Shown: in pieces, positions 1-8,227 of the stretch
Position numbering within the stretch: the first letter of the stretch is position 1
Layout: each line of letters starts with the position of its first letter
Position numbers and translations under genes: made by a program
Origin: Paractinoplanes abujensis
GTDB lineage: Bacteria; Actinomycetota; Actinomycetes; Mycobacteriales; Micromonosporaceae
Direction: 5' to 3'
Assembly: GCF_014204895.1 (NCBI RefSeq)
Contig: NZ_JACHMF010000001.1
Span: 3,968,001 to 4,032,000 of the forward strand
DNA length: 64,000 nucleotides
Notes under the pieces: model-generated
Databases searched by the model: none
Seen by the model: only the letters and a program-made list of their open reading frames with translations
What the model was told of the DNA's origin: nothing

Positions 1-170
1 CCGGCGATTCCGAGACACGTCGCCCGGTCACCTGACGGGCCTTGACTGCGCCGAGCCCCCGTACGGGTGGCGTCCGTCCGGCGAGGTAGTCCCACCCCTA
101 CCCGAGGGTGATCCGCAACGGCTCCGTGGGCTGACGCCGCAGCCGGTACCGCGCGCCCACGCTTCGGTGC

Positions 171-923
171 ATGGATCTGATGCACCTGATCGACCCGGTG
201 ATGTCCGCGCCGCTGCTCTACCCGCTGCTGGCGGGCCTGAGCAGTCTGGACGGCGTCGTGCCGGTCGTCCCGTCCGAGGCGGCGGTCCTGACGGCGGGTG
301 TGCTGGCCCGCACCGGGTCGGCGAGCCTGGTGCTGGTCGTCGTGGCCACCGCTGCCGGAGTGTTCATCGGCGACCACCTCGCGTACGGCCTGAGCCGCAG
401 CGCTTCCAGCCCGCGGTTGCTCGGCCGGTCACCGCGCTTTCGCCGTGCCGTGACCGAAGCGGGCCGGCAGCTCGAGCACCGGGCAGGCCCATTGATCGTG
501 GCCTCACGGTTCCTGCCCGGTGGTCGCGTGACGATGAACGTCGCCGCCGGCACGGCCGGGGTGCCACTGTCGCGGTTCAGCCCGGCCTCGGCGATCGCGG
601 CGCTGGCCTGGGCGGCGTACATCGCCGGTCTGGGCGTGCTGGGCGGCACGGCGTTCGCTGAGCGGCCGTTGCTCGGCGTCGCTGTCGGGCTGGGGGCGTC
701 GCTTCTGGTCGGCAGCATCGTGGAACTGACCCGGCGTCGCCTCACCGCTCGACCCCACCGCCATGCCGGGAAGCCGGCCGGGGCCGGGAAACGCGAGCTT
801 CGGGCCTCGGTCGCGACGATGACGGTCGCGGCCGTGCTGGCCGCACCCGGCGCAGCAGTTGCCGGGCCGGTCGGCCGGATCCCCGAGCATGCGGCCGTCG
901 CATCGTCGGCGGTGACCCGATGA
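171..923 (+). CDS. DedA-family membrane protein
   Basis: Predicted integral membrane protein of the DedA/SNARE-associated family (250 aa), a family linked to lipid carrier or phospholipid flipping. The signature arginine/glycine stretch RFLPGGR is near residue 113 and is followed by an AAGTAGV glycine/alanine segment, as in other DedA proteins. Hydrophobic segments lie near residues 12-75 and 140-185. A second hydrophobic stretch near the C-terminus (about 213-232) follows a basic linker and is unusual for the family. The stop codon overlaps the start of the next gene in an ATGA, so the two are probably co-translated. No clear ribosome binding site precedes the ATG; the same frame has a second ATG three codons in. 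Confidence 0.8.
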   Translation: MDLMHLIDPVMSAPLLYPLLAGLSSLDGVVPVVPSEAAVLTAGVLARTGSASLVLVVVATAAGVFIGDHLAYGLSRSASSPRLLGRSPRFRRAVTEAGRQLEHRAGPLIVASRFLPGGRVTMNVAAGTAGVPLSRFSPASAIAALAWAAYIAGLGVLGGTAFAERPLLGVAVGLGASLLVGSIVELTRRRLTARPHRHAGKPAGAGKRELRASVATMTVAAVLAAPGAAVAGPVGRIPEHAAVASSAVTR

Positions 924-2089
924 CCCGGGCAACCGGCTCGAACGACGTCGTGCGGCAGCGCGACCGGTTCATAGACGGGCTCCGGGCCCTGGCCATCCTG
1001 GGCGTCGTGAGCGGCCACTGGCTGGTCGGCGCCTTGGTCGAGACCCGAGCGGGTGGTCTGCGGATCGACAGTCCGATGCGATATCTGGAGTGGCTGCATC
1101 CGGCTACCTGGTTTCTGCAGATGCTGGGCTTGTTCTTTCTCGTCGGCGGTTACACGGCGGCGCAGGGACTCCACCGGGCGAGGGCCCGTGGTGAGACCGA
1201 CATCGCCTGGGTGCGCCGCCGGCTGTGGCGGATCGGGCGGCCGGTTGTCGCCGCGACAATGATCCTGGCCGTGGCGCTGCCCTTGCTCGGTCTTCTCGGG
1301 CTCAGCGCGGGCACCGCGCGGACCACCGTCGTGCTGTTCGTGCAGCCGCTGTGGTTCATGGGCGTCTACGCGGTGACAACCTCCCTCACGCCGTACGCGT
1401 TACGGCTGGACCGCCGTGGTGGGCTCTGGGTGATTCCGGCGTTCGCGGCCGCGGTGGCGGCGGTGGACCTGGCGCGCTTCGGCCTGGACGGCACGCCGGC
1501 CGCGGTCGGATATCTGAGTGTGCTGCCGGCCTGGGCCTTCGCCTACCAACTGGGCGTGGCCTGGTCCAGCGGGCGTGTCGACCGGCGGATCGCGGGCGGT
1601 CTGCTCGCCGGCGGACTGGCTCTTTTCGTGGTCCTGCTGGTCGTGCTGAAGTATCCGGTGAGTCTGGTGAGTGTGCCCGGCGCCATGCGCTCCAACTCGA
1701 ACCCGCCGTCGCTGATGGTGCCGGCCCTCGCCGCGATCCAGGCGGGTGGCGCGCTGCTGATGCGCGAGCGCATCGAGCGGTTGCTGCGCCGGCCCCGGGT
1801 CTGGGCCGTCGTGGCTGCGCTCAACCTGAGCGCGATGAGCATCTTCTGCTGGCACCAAGTGGCGCTCGTCGGCGTCTCGGAGGTGGCGCGCCGGTTCGGC
1901 ACACTGCCCGGCCTCGGCGACGCGCCCGGCGACGGCGGCTGGGTCGCCGCCCGGCTCGCCTGGTATCCGGTGCTCGCGGTCGTGCTGGCCGGCCTGGTGG
2001 TGCTGGTACGCCGGTACGAGCACCCGGTGCCCCGGGGTCCCGTACAACCAGCGAAGACTGCGGCGTCGACCGAACCGGTCAGCCACTGA
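920..2089 (+). CDS. Acyltransferase-3 family membrane protein
   Basis: Membrane-bound O-acyltransferase of the acyltransferase-3 family (389 aa). These proteins transfer acyl groups to sugars, lipids or secondary metabolites at the membrane. The N-terminus has the family pattern of an arginine/aspartate-containing motif (RFIDGLRALAIL) followed by a conserved histidine (GHW, near residue 33). About ten hydrophobic segments follow. The start overlaps the stop of the DedA gene by 4 bases (ATGA), which indicates an operon. The acceptor cannot be read from the sequence. A hairpin directly at the stop codon may end the transcript. Confidence 0.8.
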   Translation: MTRATGSNDVVRQRDRFIDGLRALAILGVVSGHWLVGALVETRAGGLRIDSPMRYLEWLHPATWFLQMLGLFFLVGGYTAAQGLHRARARGETDIAWVRRRLWRIGRPVVAATMILAVALPLLGLLGLSAGTARTTVVLFVQPLWFMGVYAVTTSLTPYALRLDRRGGLWVIPAFAAAVAAVDLARFGLDGTPAAVGYLSVLPAWAFAYQLGVAWSSGRVDRRIAGGLLAGGLALFVVLLVVLKYPVSLVSVPGAMRSNSNPPSLMVPALAAIQAGGALLMRERIERLLRRPRVWAVVAALNLSAMSIFCWHQVALVGVSEVARRFGTLPGLGDAPGDGGWVAARLAWYPVLAVVLAGLVVLVRRYEHPVPRGPVQPAKTAASTEPVSH

Positions 2090-2151
2090 GTCCGGGCCGG
2101 TCGGATCAGTGGCTACCCCACCGATGAATGCCTGATTCCCGGCTCAGGCAT
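2081..2151 (+). terminator. Two tandem hairpins after the acyltransferase gene
   Basis: Two inverted repeats follow one another. AGCCACTGA at 2081-2089 pairs with TCAGTGGCT at 2106-2114, and ATGCCTGA at 2128-2135 pairs with TCAGGCAT at 2144-2151. They lie between the convergent acyltransferase and MerR genes. Neither is followed by a clear T-run, which is common for high-GC actinobacterial terminators. The terminator role is inferred. Confidence 0.4.
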
Positions 2152-2235
2152 CGTGCCCGTGCGGGCTCTGCGGCGTCCCCTTACGGTCCATCGCCTCCGC
2201 CGCCGGCGGATCCGCGCCGGGGCCCAGGACAGGTC

Positions 2236-2979
2236 CTAGTTCAGCTCAGGCACCTTCAGGCCCAATTGCCGGAACGCGATGGTGTTCGCGCGGCGCAGCA
2301 CGTCGATCTGAGCGGCGTTGTAGAACACGGCCATGGCGTCGGCCAGGGTCTGCCGGTTGCTGTGCTTGCCGGTCGACAGCCGAGCCACCGGATCTCGCAT
2401 CCAGGGATAGTCGACCAGGCGTTGCACAAGGGCCGGCACGAGTCGCTCGACCAGGTGCCGGCGAGCCGCCTCATCGGCGTCCGGCGGTAGGGCCTCGAGC
2501 TCGCGGCCGATCAGATCGGTATCGGCTTCGGCCATCCGGCGGAAGTCTTTCAGTACGTCGTCGTCATACAGCTGGCCGTAGACGTGCAGAAGCGACGTGT
2601 CGATCTCCGACAATCGCGACGCCACGGATTCAAAGCCCGCCGGGACATGAGCCGGGGCGTCGCCACGGATGATTGTCGCGATCGTCGACCGCATCTCCCC
2701 GAGCTGCTCGACCTTGGCCGAGAGGGCGGCGTCGAGCTGTCGCATCATCTCCGGGTCGAGGTCGCCGTCCCGGTCGAGCTCAGCGATCTGGGCCAGAGAC
2801 AGCCCCATGTCGGCGAGTTGCCGGATGCGCAGCAGGGTGACCAGATGCTGAACGTCGTACTGCTTGTAGCCGTTGTGCCGGCGCTCCGGTTCCGCGAGCA
2901 GGCCCACTCGGTGGTAGTGCCGGACGGCATTGACCGTCGTGCCGGCCAGTTCAGCGACCTCACGGGTACTCCAGGCCAC
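2236..2979 (-). CDS. MerR-family transcriptional regulator
   Basis: MerR-type DNA-binding regulator (about 247 aa). The N-terminal winged helix-turn-helix reads WSTREVAELAGTTVNAVRHY and is followed by the typical RHNGYKQYD wing and a dimerisation helix (LRIRQLADMGLSLAQI). The C-terminal 150 residues are helical and match no effector-binding domain I recognise; they contain no cysteine pair of the metal-sensing type. The start chosen is GTG at 2979 with a strong AGGAGG-like site upstream; an in-frame ATG further upstream would add an unrelated 80-residue extension. The gene is divergent from the S33 hydrolase gene, whose promoter has the long 19-bp spacer typical of MerR targets. It is the natural candidate controller of that promoter and of the similar copies elsewhere in the window. 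Confidence 0.85.
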   Translation of the reverse strand: MAWSTREVAELAGTTVNAVRHYHRVGLLAEPERRHNGYKQYDVQHLVTLLRIRQLADMGLSLAQIAELDRDGDLDPEMMRQLDAALSAKVEQLGEMRSTIATIIRGDAPAHVPAGFESVASRLSEIDTSLLHVYGQLYDDDVLKDFRRMAEADTDLIGRELEALPPDADEAARRHLVERLVPALVQRLVDYPWMRDPVARLSTGKHSNRQTLADAMAVFYNAAQIDVLRRANTIAFRQLGLKVPELN

Positions 2980-3101
2980 TTCTCCCCCTCCTGCAGCCGA
3001 CGATCCGGCGGCAACCTTACTGATCTTCTCGCCGGCTGGACGGGATAGTACTGCCGCCGGAGCCGAGGTCGCCGGCAGCAGCCTTCCAGGCCGGCGCGGT
3101 C

Positions 3102-3132
3102 TTGACTGTGTTGCGGCAACACACTGTTTGCT
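3102..3132 (+). promoter_or_regulatory. MerR-type promoter, copy A (S33 hydrolase)
   Basis: The -35 box TTGACT (3102-3107) is followed by a 19-bp spacer and a -10-like TTTGCT (3127-3132). The spacer holds the dyad GTGTT-GCGGC-AACAC. The long spacer with a centred dyad is the hallmark of promoters untwisted by MerR proteins. It lies 42 bases before the hydrolase start and just upstream of the divergent merR gene. It matches copies B-F in arrangement and bases. Confidence 0.75.
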
Positions 3133-3173
3133 CGTGATCAGCATGGGTTGCTCGCCGACGAAGGAGAGACGCC

Positions 3174-4820
3174 GTGAAGGTCGGACAATGGCTTGTCGTC
3201 GCAGGTGTGGCCGTCGCACTGGCCGGCGCGACCCCGGCTCAAGCCACGGTTGCCCCGGATCGGAGCGGCGCAGCGGAGAGCCGCAAGGTGGACGCGGTAC
3301 CGACGCCCCGGCTGAGCTGGGCGGCCTGTCTGGAGATCGCCGAGTGCGCCACCGTGCAGCTGCCGCTCGATTACGACCAGCCGCGCGGCGCCACCACCGA
3401 CGTGGCCGTCCTGCGGGTCAAGGCCCGCGACCAGGCCAACCGGATCGGCAGCCTGTTCCTGAACCCGGGCGGGCCCGGCGTCTCGGCCACCCAGATCGCC
3501 CGTCTCGCGCCTTTCTTCCTGAGCGACGAGCTGCTCGATCGCTTCGACATCGTCGGCGTGGATCCGCGCGGTGTCGGCTCCAGCCGGCCCGTGCGGTGTT
3601 TCGCGTCGGCCGAGCAGCAGGCGCCGGCCCTGCGCGACCTGGGCGAGTTGTTCCCGGTCACGGAGGCGGAGAAGCGAGCGTTCGTCCGAGGTTCCCAGCG
3701 GTACGGCCGGGCGTGCTCGACCACCGGGCGGCCACTGGCCGGGTCGATGTCCACCGCCGAAGTAGCCCGTGATCATGACGTGCTGCGCCGCGCGGTCGGC
3801 GACGACAAGCTGACCTTCCTCGGCCTCAGCTACGGCAGTGTCCTCGGCCAGTACTACGCCAACATGTTCCCTGACCGCTTTCGCGCCCTGGTTGTCGACG
3901 GCGTGCTCGACGCGCGCGCTTGGGTCGGCAACACCCGGCAGATCCTCGATGAGCGGATCAACTCCTCCGGCGCCGCGTCCCGGGCGTTGTTCGAGATTCT
4001 GCGGCGGTGCGACCGGGCCGGCGAGACGGCCTGTGCCTTTGCGGCGGGCGACCCCGTACGCAACTTCGACACGATCGCCCGGCGGCTCAAGTCCAAGCCC
4101 CTGGTGATCGGAGACCGGACGATCACGTACGCGAGGTTCATCACCGACGTCCACACGGCCATGTACCTGCCGACGGCGGGCGAAGAGGTCACCGCCCTCG
4201 CCGCCGAGGTCCGGGACGCGCTCGACGGCGACACCGCGGCTCTGCTGAAGCGGCTCCGGACGGCCGGCGACCGGCCCTATGACAACAGCCGGGAAGCTGT
4301 CTTCGGCGTCCTCTGCACCGACGGCCGCTTCCCCGCCCGGGCCGCGCACTGGCCGGCCGCCGTAGCCGCCCGGGAGAAGAATGCCCCGTACTTCGGCGGC
4401 GGCGACCTGGTCTGGAAGGACAATGCGTGCGCGAGCAGCACGTGGACGGTGCGCGACGAGGACGCGTACACCGGCCCGTTCCATCGCCGCACCGCGGCAC
4501 CCGTGCTGGTGGTGGGCAACTTCTGGGACCCGTCGACCAACTACGCGGGCGCGGTCTCCACGAGCCGGCTGTTGCCCAACTCACGGCTGCTGTCCAGCAA
4601 CAACTGGGGCCACACCGCGTACGGGCGCGGTGCCTGTGCCACCGCCCTGATCGACGCCTACCTGCTGACCGGCACGCCGCCGGCCGGGAACCCGGTTTGC
4701 GCCGACGCTCCGCAGCCGTTCACGGGGAACACCGAAACGTTCGCCGAGAGCCGGGGCAAGCAACTGATTCCTGTCGTCGACCGGGCGTTCGCCCCCATTG
4801 CGGGGAACCAGGGAGCTTGA
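3174..4820 (+). CDS. Secreted alpha/beta-hydrolase, S33 tripeptidyl aminopeptidase type
   Basis: Secreted serine hydrolase (548 aa) of the Streptomyces tripeptidyl-aminopeptidase / SlpD-SlpE type (peptidase family S33). The signal peptide covers about residues 1-25 (hydrophobic core, then TPAQA). The oxyanion-hole segment NPGGPG is near residue 100, the nucleophile motif GLSYGS has Ser219, and the C-terminal TAP-like domain carries the acidic residue in DPSTNY and the histidine in WGHTAYG. The start GTG at 3174 follows an AAGGAGAG site. The family removes N-terminal tripeptides or hydrolyses small esters/amides; the substrate here is unknown. It sits behind the MerR-type promoter A and has a paralogue at 54618-56189 behind the same kind of promoter. 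Confidence 0.85.
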   Translation: MKVGQWLVVAGVAVALAGATPAQATVAPDRSGAAESRKVDAVPTPRLSWAACLEIAECATVQLPLDYDQPRGATTDVAVLRVKARDQANRIGSLFLNPGGPGVSATQIARLAPFFLSDELLDRFDIVGVDPRGVGSSRPVRCFASAEQQAPALRDLGELFPVTEAEKRAFVRGSQRYGRACSTTGRPLAGSMSTAEVARDHDVLRRAVGDDKLTFLGLSYGSVLGQYYANMFPDRFRALVVDGVLDARAWVGNTRQILDERINSSGAASRALFEILRRCDRAGETACAFAAGDPVRNFDTIARRLKSKPLVIGDRTITYARFITDVHTAMYLPTAGEEVTALAAEVRDALDGDTAALLKRLRTAGDRPYDNSREAVFGVLCTDGRFPARAAHWPAAVAAREKNAPYFGGGDLVWKDNACASSTWTVRDEDAYTGPFHRRTAAPVLVVGNFWDPSTNYAGAVSTSRLLPNSRLLSSNNWGHTAYGRGACATALIDAYLLTGTPPAGNPVCADAPQPFTGNTETFAESRGKQLIPVVDRAFAPIAGNQGA

Positions 4821-4847
4821 CCCTGTTCCCGGAACACAGTGTCTGAT
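4817..4847 (+). promoter_or_regulatory. MerR-type promoter, copy B (DUF2255/hydrolase operon)
   Basis: TTGACC at 4817-4822, a 19-bp spacer with the dyad CTGTT-CCCGG-AACAC, and the -10-like TCTGAT at 4842-4847. The -35 box overlaps the TGA stop codon of the upstream S33 hydrolase gene, so the promoter is embedded at the end of that gene. It lies 36 bases before the next start codon. Confidence 0.7.
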
Positions 4848-4882
4848 GGGTCGAGGCTGCTCATTCCGTACAAGGGGAACTC

Positions 4883-5272
4883 ATGAGCACTGGAACACCA
4901 CCCACCCGGGCTTGGGACGCGGCCGAGTTGGCAGCTCTCGACGACGCGCCGCTGATTCGGGTCGCGGGGGCACGACCGGACGGGACACTTCGCTCCTTCG
5001 TCCTGATCGGGCATGTCCGCGTCGGCGACGACGAACTCATCCGCTCGCTGAACGGGACCGGCGGCAGTTGGTACCGGGGAGCCACCCGCACCGGTCAGGG
5101 CGCGATCGAGGTCGACGGCCGGCGGATCAAAGTGGCCTTCATCGTCGACCACGGGCGCGAGGACGAGGTCGACCACGCCCTGCGGGCCCGCTACGGCCGC
5201 GGCTTCGGCGTCCGCCGGATGACCAGACCATCAGCCCGAGAGGCGACGCTCCGCGTGGCACCGCTCGTCTGA
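4883..5272 (+). CDS. DUF2255-family protein
   Basis: Small soluble protein (129 aa) resembling the DUF2255 family, which is of unknown function and often annotated near F420- or flavin-dependent enzymes. Recognisable features are the tryptophan/acidic N-terminus (RAWDAAELAAL), an arginine-rich IRV strand and the SWYRGA motif near residue 62. It starts 36 bases after promoter B, with an AAGGGGAA site before the ATG, and is followed after 32 bases by an alpha/beta-hydrolase gene in the same direction. The two probably form one operon under the MerR-type promoter. The function cannot be stated. Confidence 0.65.
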   Translation: MSTGTPPTRAWDAAELAALDDAPLIRVAGARPDGTLRSFVLIGHVRVGDDELIRSLNGTGGSWYRGATRTGQGAIEVDGRRIKVAFIVDHGREDEVDHALRARYGRGFGVRRMTRPSAREATLRVAPLV

Positions 5273-5304
5273 GCCACCATTTCCGAACAGAAAGGCGCTG
5301 TCCC

Positions 5305-6213
5305 ATGCACCTGACCATTCCTCGCGGACCGATCACGCTCGACGCCGAGCTGCACCTGCCGTATGAGCTCGACCAGACGAGGCCGCTGCCCGCGGTGGTG
5401 CTCTCCACACCCGGCAGCAGTGTCAAAGAGCAGATCGGCGCCAACTACGCCTCCCGCCTCGCCGCCCGGGGCATCGCCGCGCTGGTCTTCGACCCCGCAT
5501 ACCAGGGTCAGAGCGGCGGCGAACCCCGCGACCTGGAAGATCCGTACCAGCGGGGCGAGGACATCTCGTACGCCATCGACGCTCTCACCGCCCTGCCCGG
5601 CATCGACCCGCACCGCATCGGTGTGCTCGGCATCTGCGCCGGTGGCGGCTACGCGATTCACACGGCCCGCACCGACCACCGCATCAAAGCCGTCGGTGCG
5701 GTCGACCCGGGTGAGATCGGGGCCTCGTTCCGCAGCTTCCAGGCCGACGGACCGGTGGCCGCCCTCGACGCCATGGCCGAGGCCCGCCTCGAGGAGGTCC
5801 GCACCGGCGTGCTGCACCGGGACAACTGGCTGCCCGACACGATGGCCGAGGCCGAAGCGGCCGGCATCACCGACGTCGACCTGCTGCAGGCCATCAGGTA
5901 CTACCGAACGGAACGGGGCATCAACGAGCACTCGACCAACCGCCGGCTCTCCCGCGGCGACACGCTCCTGCTCGGTTACGACGCCTTCCACCTGGTCGAC
6001 CAGCTCATGACCCAGCCCCTGCTGCTCATCCTGGCCGAGAACCTCGAGGGCACCGGGTTCGACACCGCCGGCGAGCGGCTCTGGAAGCTCGCGCCCAACC
6101 CGGTCGAGCGCGTGATCGTCCCCCGGGCCCGCCACTACGAGATGTACGACATCCCCGAGTACGTCGACGCCGCCGTCGACCGGCTCGCCACGTTCTACGC
6201 CGACAGGCTGTGA
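5305..6213 (+). CDS. Alpha/beta-hydrolase, dienelactone-hydrolase-like (cysteine nucleophile)
   Basis: Cytosolic alpha/beta-hydrolase (302 aa) related to the dienelactone hydrolase / YcjY group. The nucleophile elbow reads GICAGGGY (near residues 112-119), with cysteine in place of the usual serine, as in dienelactone hydrolases. A likely catalytic histidine is in RARHYEMYD near residue 276. The ATG at 5305 fits the start of the conserved domain; the open frame extends upstream but shows no homology there. It probably shares the transcript of the DUF2255 gene. The substrate is unknown. It ends 1 base before the end of the convergent exporter gene, with no room for a separate terminator. Confidence 0.8.
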   Translation: MHLTIPRGPITLDAELHLPYELDQTRPLPAVVLSTPGSSVKEQIGANYASRLAARGIAALVFDPAYQGQSGGEPRDLEDPYQRGEDISYAIDALTALPGIDPHRIGVLGICAGGGYAIHTARTDHRIKAVGAVDPGEIGASFRSFQADGPVAALDAMAEARLEEVRTGVLHRDNWLPDTMAEAEAAGITDVDLLQAIRYYRTERGINEHSTNRRLSRGDTLLLGYDAFHLVDQLMTQPLLLILAENLEGTGFDTAGERLWKLAPNPVERVIVPRARHYEMYDIPEYVDAAVDRLATFYADRL

Positions 6214-6214
6214 C

Positions 6215-6841
6215 TCAGCTCAGGTCGTCGACGGCCAGAAAGCCGGCCAGGCCGAGGAAGACAACACCGGTGCCCAGGTCGACCCGTCGTTGCGTACGGG
6301 CCGGGATGCCGGTGGCGCCCAGGCGGCGGCCGAGGCCGATGTAACCGAGCCCCACGACCAGTTCGATCAGCAGATAGACGGCGCCGAGCAGGGCCAGGTC
6401 GAGGCTCGCGCCCGGCGCCGTCGTGTCGGTGAACTGGGGCAGCAGCGCGGCGAACAACAGCAGCGCCTTGGGGTTGCTGATCGCCACCGCGAACTCGCGG
6501 GTGACGATCGATCGCCAGGCCCCACCCGCGTCCGCCGGCGCGACGCCCGGGCCGGCCGGGCGCAGGCCGCTGCGCAGGCTGGACACACCGAGCCAGGCCA
6601 GGTAGACCACGCCTACCCATTTGATCGTTTCGAGGGCCGTGCCGGACGCGATCAGCACCGCGCCCAGCCCGGCCACGACCAATCCGATCAGGACGACGAA
6701 CGCGGCGAGGCGCCCGGCCACCCCGGCCATGGCCCGTGCGGCGCCGTACCGGACCGCGTTGCCGAGACCGAGCAGCTGGTTGGCCCCCGGGATCAGGGAC
6801 ACCAGCACGGCCGCGCCGAGGTATCCGGCCCAGTCAGTCAT
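6215..6841 (-). CDS. LysE/RhtB-family exporter
   Basis: Membrane exporter of the LysE/RhtB superfamily (about 208 aa), proteins that expel amino acids or similar small molecules. The N-terminus has the family pattern (SLIPGANQLLGLGNAVRYG, near residues 15-33), with about six hydrophobic segments and the conserved NPKALL motif near residue 124. The start is the ATG at 6841, preceded by GGGAGAA; a GTG seven codons upstream is the alternative. A weaker copy of the MerR-type promoter lies 42 bases upstream, so the exporter may belong to the same regulon. Confidence 0.8.
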   Translation of the reverse strand: MTDWAGYLGAAVLVSLIPGANQLLGLGNAVRYGAARAMAGVAGRLAAFVVLIGLVVAGLGAVLIASGTALETIKWVGVVYLAWLGVSSLRSGLRPAGPGVAPADAGGAWRSIVTREFAVAISNPKALLLFAALLPQFTDTTAPGASLDLALLGAVYLLIELVVGLGYIGLGRRLGATGIPARTQRRVDLGTGVVFLGLAGFLAVDDLS

Positions 6842-6882
6842 TTCTGCGTTCTCCCGCACCACCGTTGATCACTGTCCGGCCC

Positions 6883-6913
6883 ACCCGACCACACGTTCCC
6901 ACCACAGGGTCAA
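6883..6913 (-). promoter_or_regulatory. Possible MerR-type promoter, weak copy G (LysE exporter)
   Basis: On the minus strand TTGACC (6913-6908) is followed by a 19-bp spacer and TCGGGT (6888-6883). The left half of the spacer (CTGTGGTGGGAAC) matches the other copies, but the right arm of the dyad is degenerate (GTGTGG in place of ACACGG) and the -10 box is poor. Position and orientation fit the LysE gene. Confidence 0.35.
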
Positions 6914-6916
6914 GGG

Positions 6917-8125
6917 TCACACCCCCGCCACATCCATCGATTTCTCGCGGAACTGCCGGGAGATGACGCCCTTCATCACGCGTTTGACAACGGGGTTGCG
7001 GAGCAGGTTCAGGGTGACGGTCCGGGCAGTCCGGTCCCGCCTGGTCTGCGGTACGAACATCACCAGGTCCCGGTGGGCGGTCGTCTGCACGGCACCGATG
7101 AAGGGCCGCAGCTTCTGCTCCCATTCACGCAGCGCCCGGACCGGATTACCGGGATTGCGCTGGAGTGTGGTTCCCAGCAGGTCCGCCCCCGCGAGCGCGC
7201 TGCTGGCGCCCATGCCGGAATAGAGCGTCAAGGACCAGGCGGCATCGCCCAGGAGGACTACCCGGCCGGTGTGCCAGGACGGCATGCGTACCTGGTAGGC
7301 GGCGTCGAACAGCGCGTCCCCGGCCGCCCCGAACTGGTGCACCAGATCCTCGAGCACGGGCCCCAGCGGTTCGGGGCCGAAGGCCCGGCGGATCGACTCG
7401 ACCGGCGGCCGGCCGAACTCGGCCTGTTCGTCGGTCGTACGGTAGTTGAACAGCACTCCCGGCTGGTGGTCGGCGAAGGCGAAGACCCAGGCCGACCGTC
7501 CGGGCTCGGCCAGCACGAAGCCGTCACTGGCGCGGAACCCGGTCACCGGGCGCTGGAGGATGGTCGCACCGATCATGTGCCGGAACGGCAGCAGAAAGTC
7601 CTCGGGCGGGCCGAAGTGCAGGCTGCGCACCGTGGAGCGCAGCCCATCGGCGCCGACGACGAGGTCGAACCGTTCGGAGACGTCAGCCGGCCCGACCGGC
7701 GTCGTGGTCCGCAGAGTCACGAGCACGCCGTCGGCGTGCTCGTCGATCCTGACCGGTGTGGTCGCGTAGCGGATCTCGGCCCAGGGCGATACCGCGTCGA
7801 ACAGCGCCGACTCGACGTCGCCGCGCAGGACGAGCCGGGGCGCGCCGGGCAGGTCGGCATGGCCCATCCCGGGCCGACGCCGCCCGGACCGGTCGATGTC
7901 GTAGTTGCGGGCGTCGTCGTCCAGGCGGTTGCCGATGGCGTCCAGAACACCGAGCCGTTCGGCCGCGGCCCGGCCGGTGCCGAAGAGGGCGATGAAGTAG
8001 CCGGGAGCCCGGCGTTCGGCCGCTCGCTCCACGAGCACGGTCTCCCACCCGATGTCGTGCAGGCGAAGAGCGGTGGCCAGGCCCCCGATCCCCATGCCGA
8101 CGATGAGGGCACGCTGGGTCTTCAT
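6917..8125 (-). CDS. FAD-dependent monooxygenase (PHBH fold)
   Basis: Flavoprotein hydroxylase of the p-hydroxybenzoate hydroxylase group (402 aa). The Rossmann motif GMGIGG is at residues 10-15, the DG motif is in VVGADGLRSTVR, and the GD motif is in VVLLGDAAW, which binds the FAD ribityl chain. Such enzymes hydroxylate or epoxidise aromatic or polyketide-like molecules using NAD(P)H and O2; TetX-type antibiotic inactivation is also in this fold. The start ATG at 8125 has an AGAGGAA site. The gene is divergent from a TetR regulator, the usual arrangement for substrate-induced monooxygenases. The substrate is unknown. Confidence 0.85.
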   Translation of the reverse strand: MKTQRALIVGMGIGGLATALRLHDIGWETVLVERAAERRAPGYFIALFGTGRAAAERLGVLDAIGNRLDDDARNYDIDRSGRRRPGMGHADLPGAPRLVLRGDVESALFDAVSPWAEIRYATTPVRIDEHADGVLVTLRTTTPVGPADVSERFDLVVGADGLRSTVRSLHFGPPEDFLLPFRHMIGATILQRPVTGFRASDGFVLAEPGRSAWVFAFADHQPGVLFNYRTTDEQAEFGRPPVESIRRAFGPEPLGPVLEDLVHQFGAAGDALFDAAYQVRMPSWHTGRVVLLGDAAWSLTLYSGMGASSALAGADLLGTTLQRNPGNPVRALREWEQKLRPFIGAVQTTAHRDLVMFVPQTRRDRTARTVTLNLLRNPVVKRVMKGVISRQFREKSMDVAGV

Positions 8126-8154
8126 GACTGTTCCTCTACGGGCGATACCGGTTA

Positions 8155-8197
8155 TTGACCAGAAAGCTATCACGAGTCATAAACTCTGTTCGATAGC
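8155..8197 (+). promoter_or_regulatory. Divergent promoter/operator between monooxygenase and tetR
   Basis: A promoter toward tetR can be read as TTGACC (8155-8160), 18 bp, ATAAAC (8179-8184). Overlapping it are the inverted repeats GCTATC (8166-8171) with GATAGC (8192-8197), and GAGT (8174-8177) with ACTC (8183-8186). This is a plausible TetR operator controlling both genes. Confidence 0.45.
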
Positions 8198-8227
8198 ATG
8201 CGGTCAGACGAGAGAAGGGGTCGCGAG

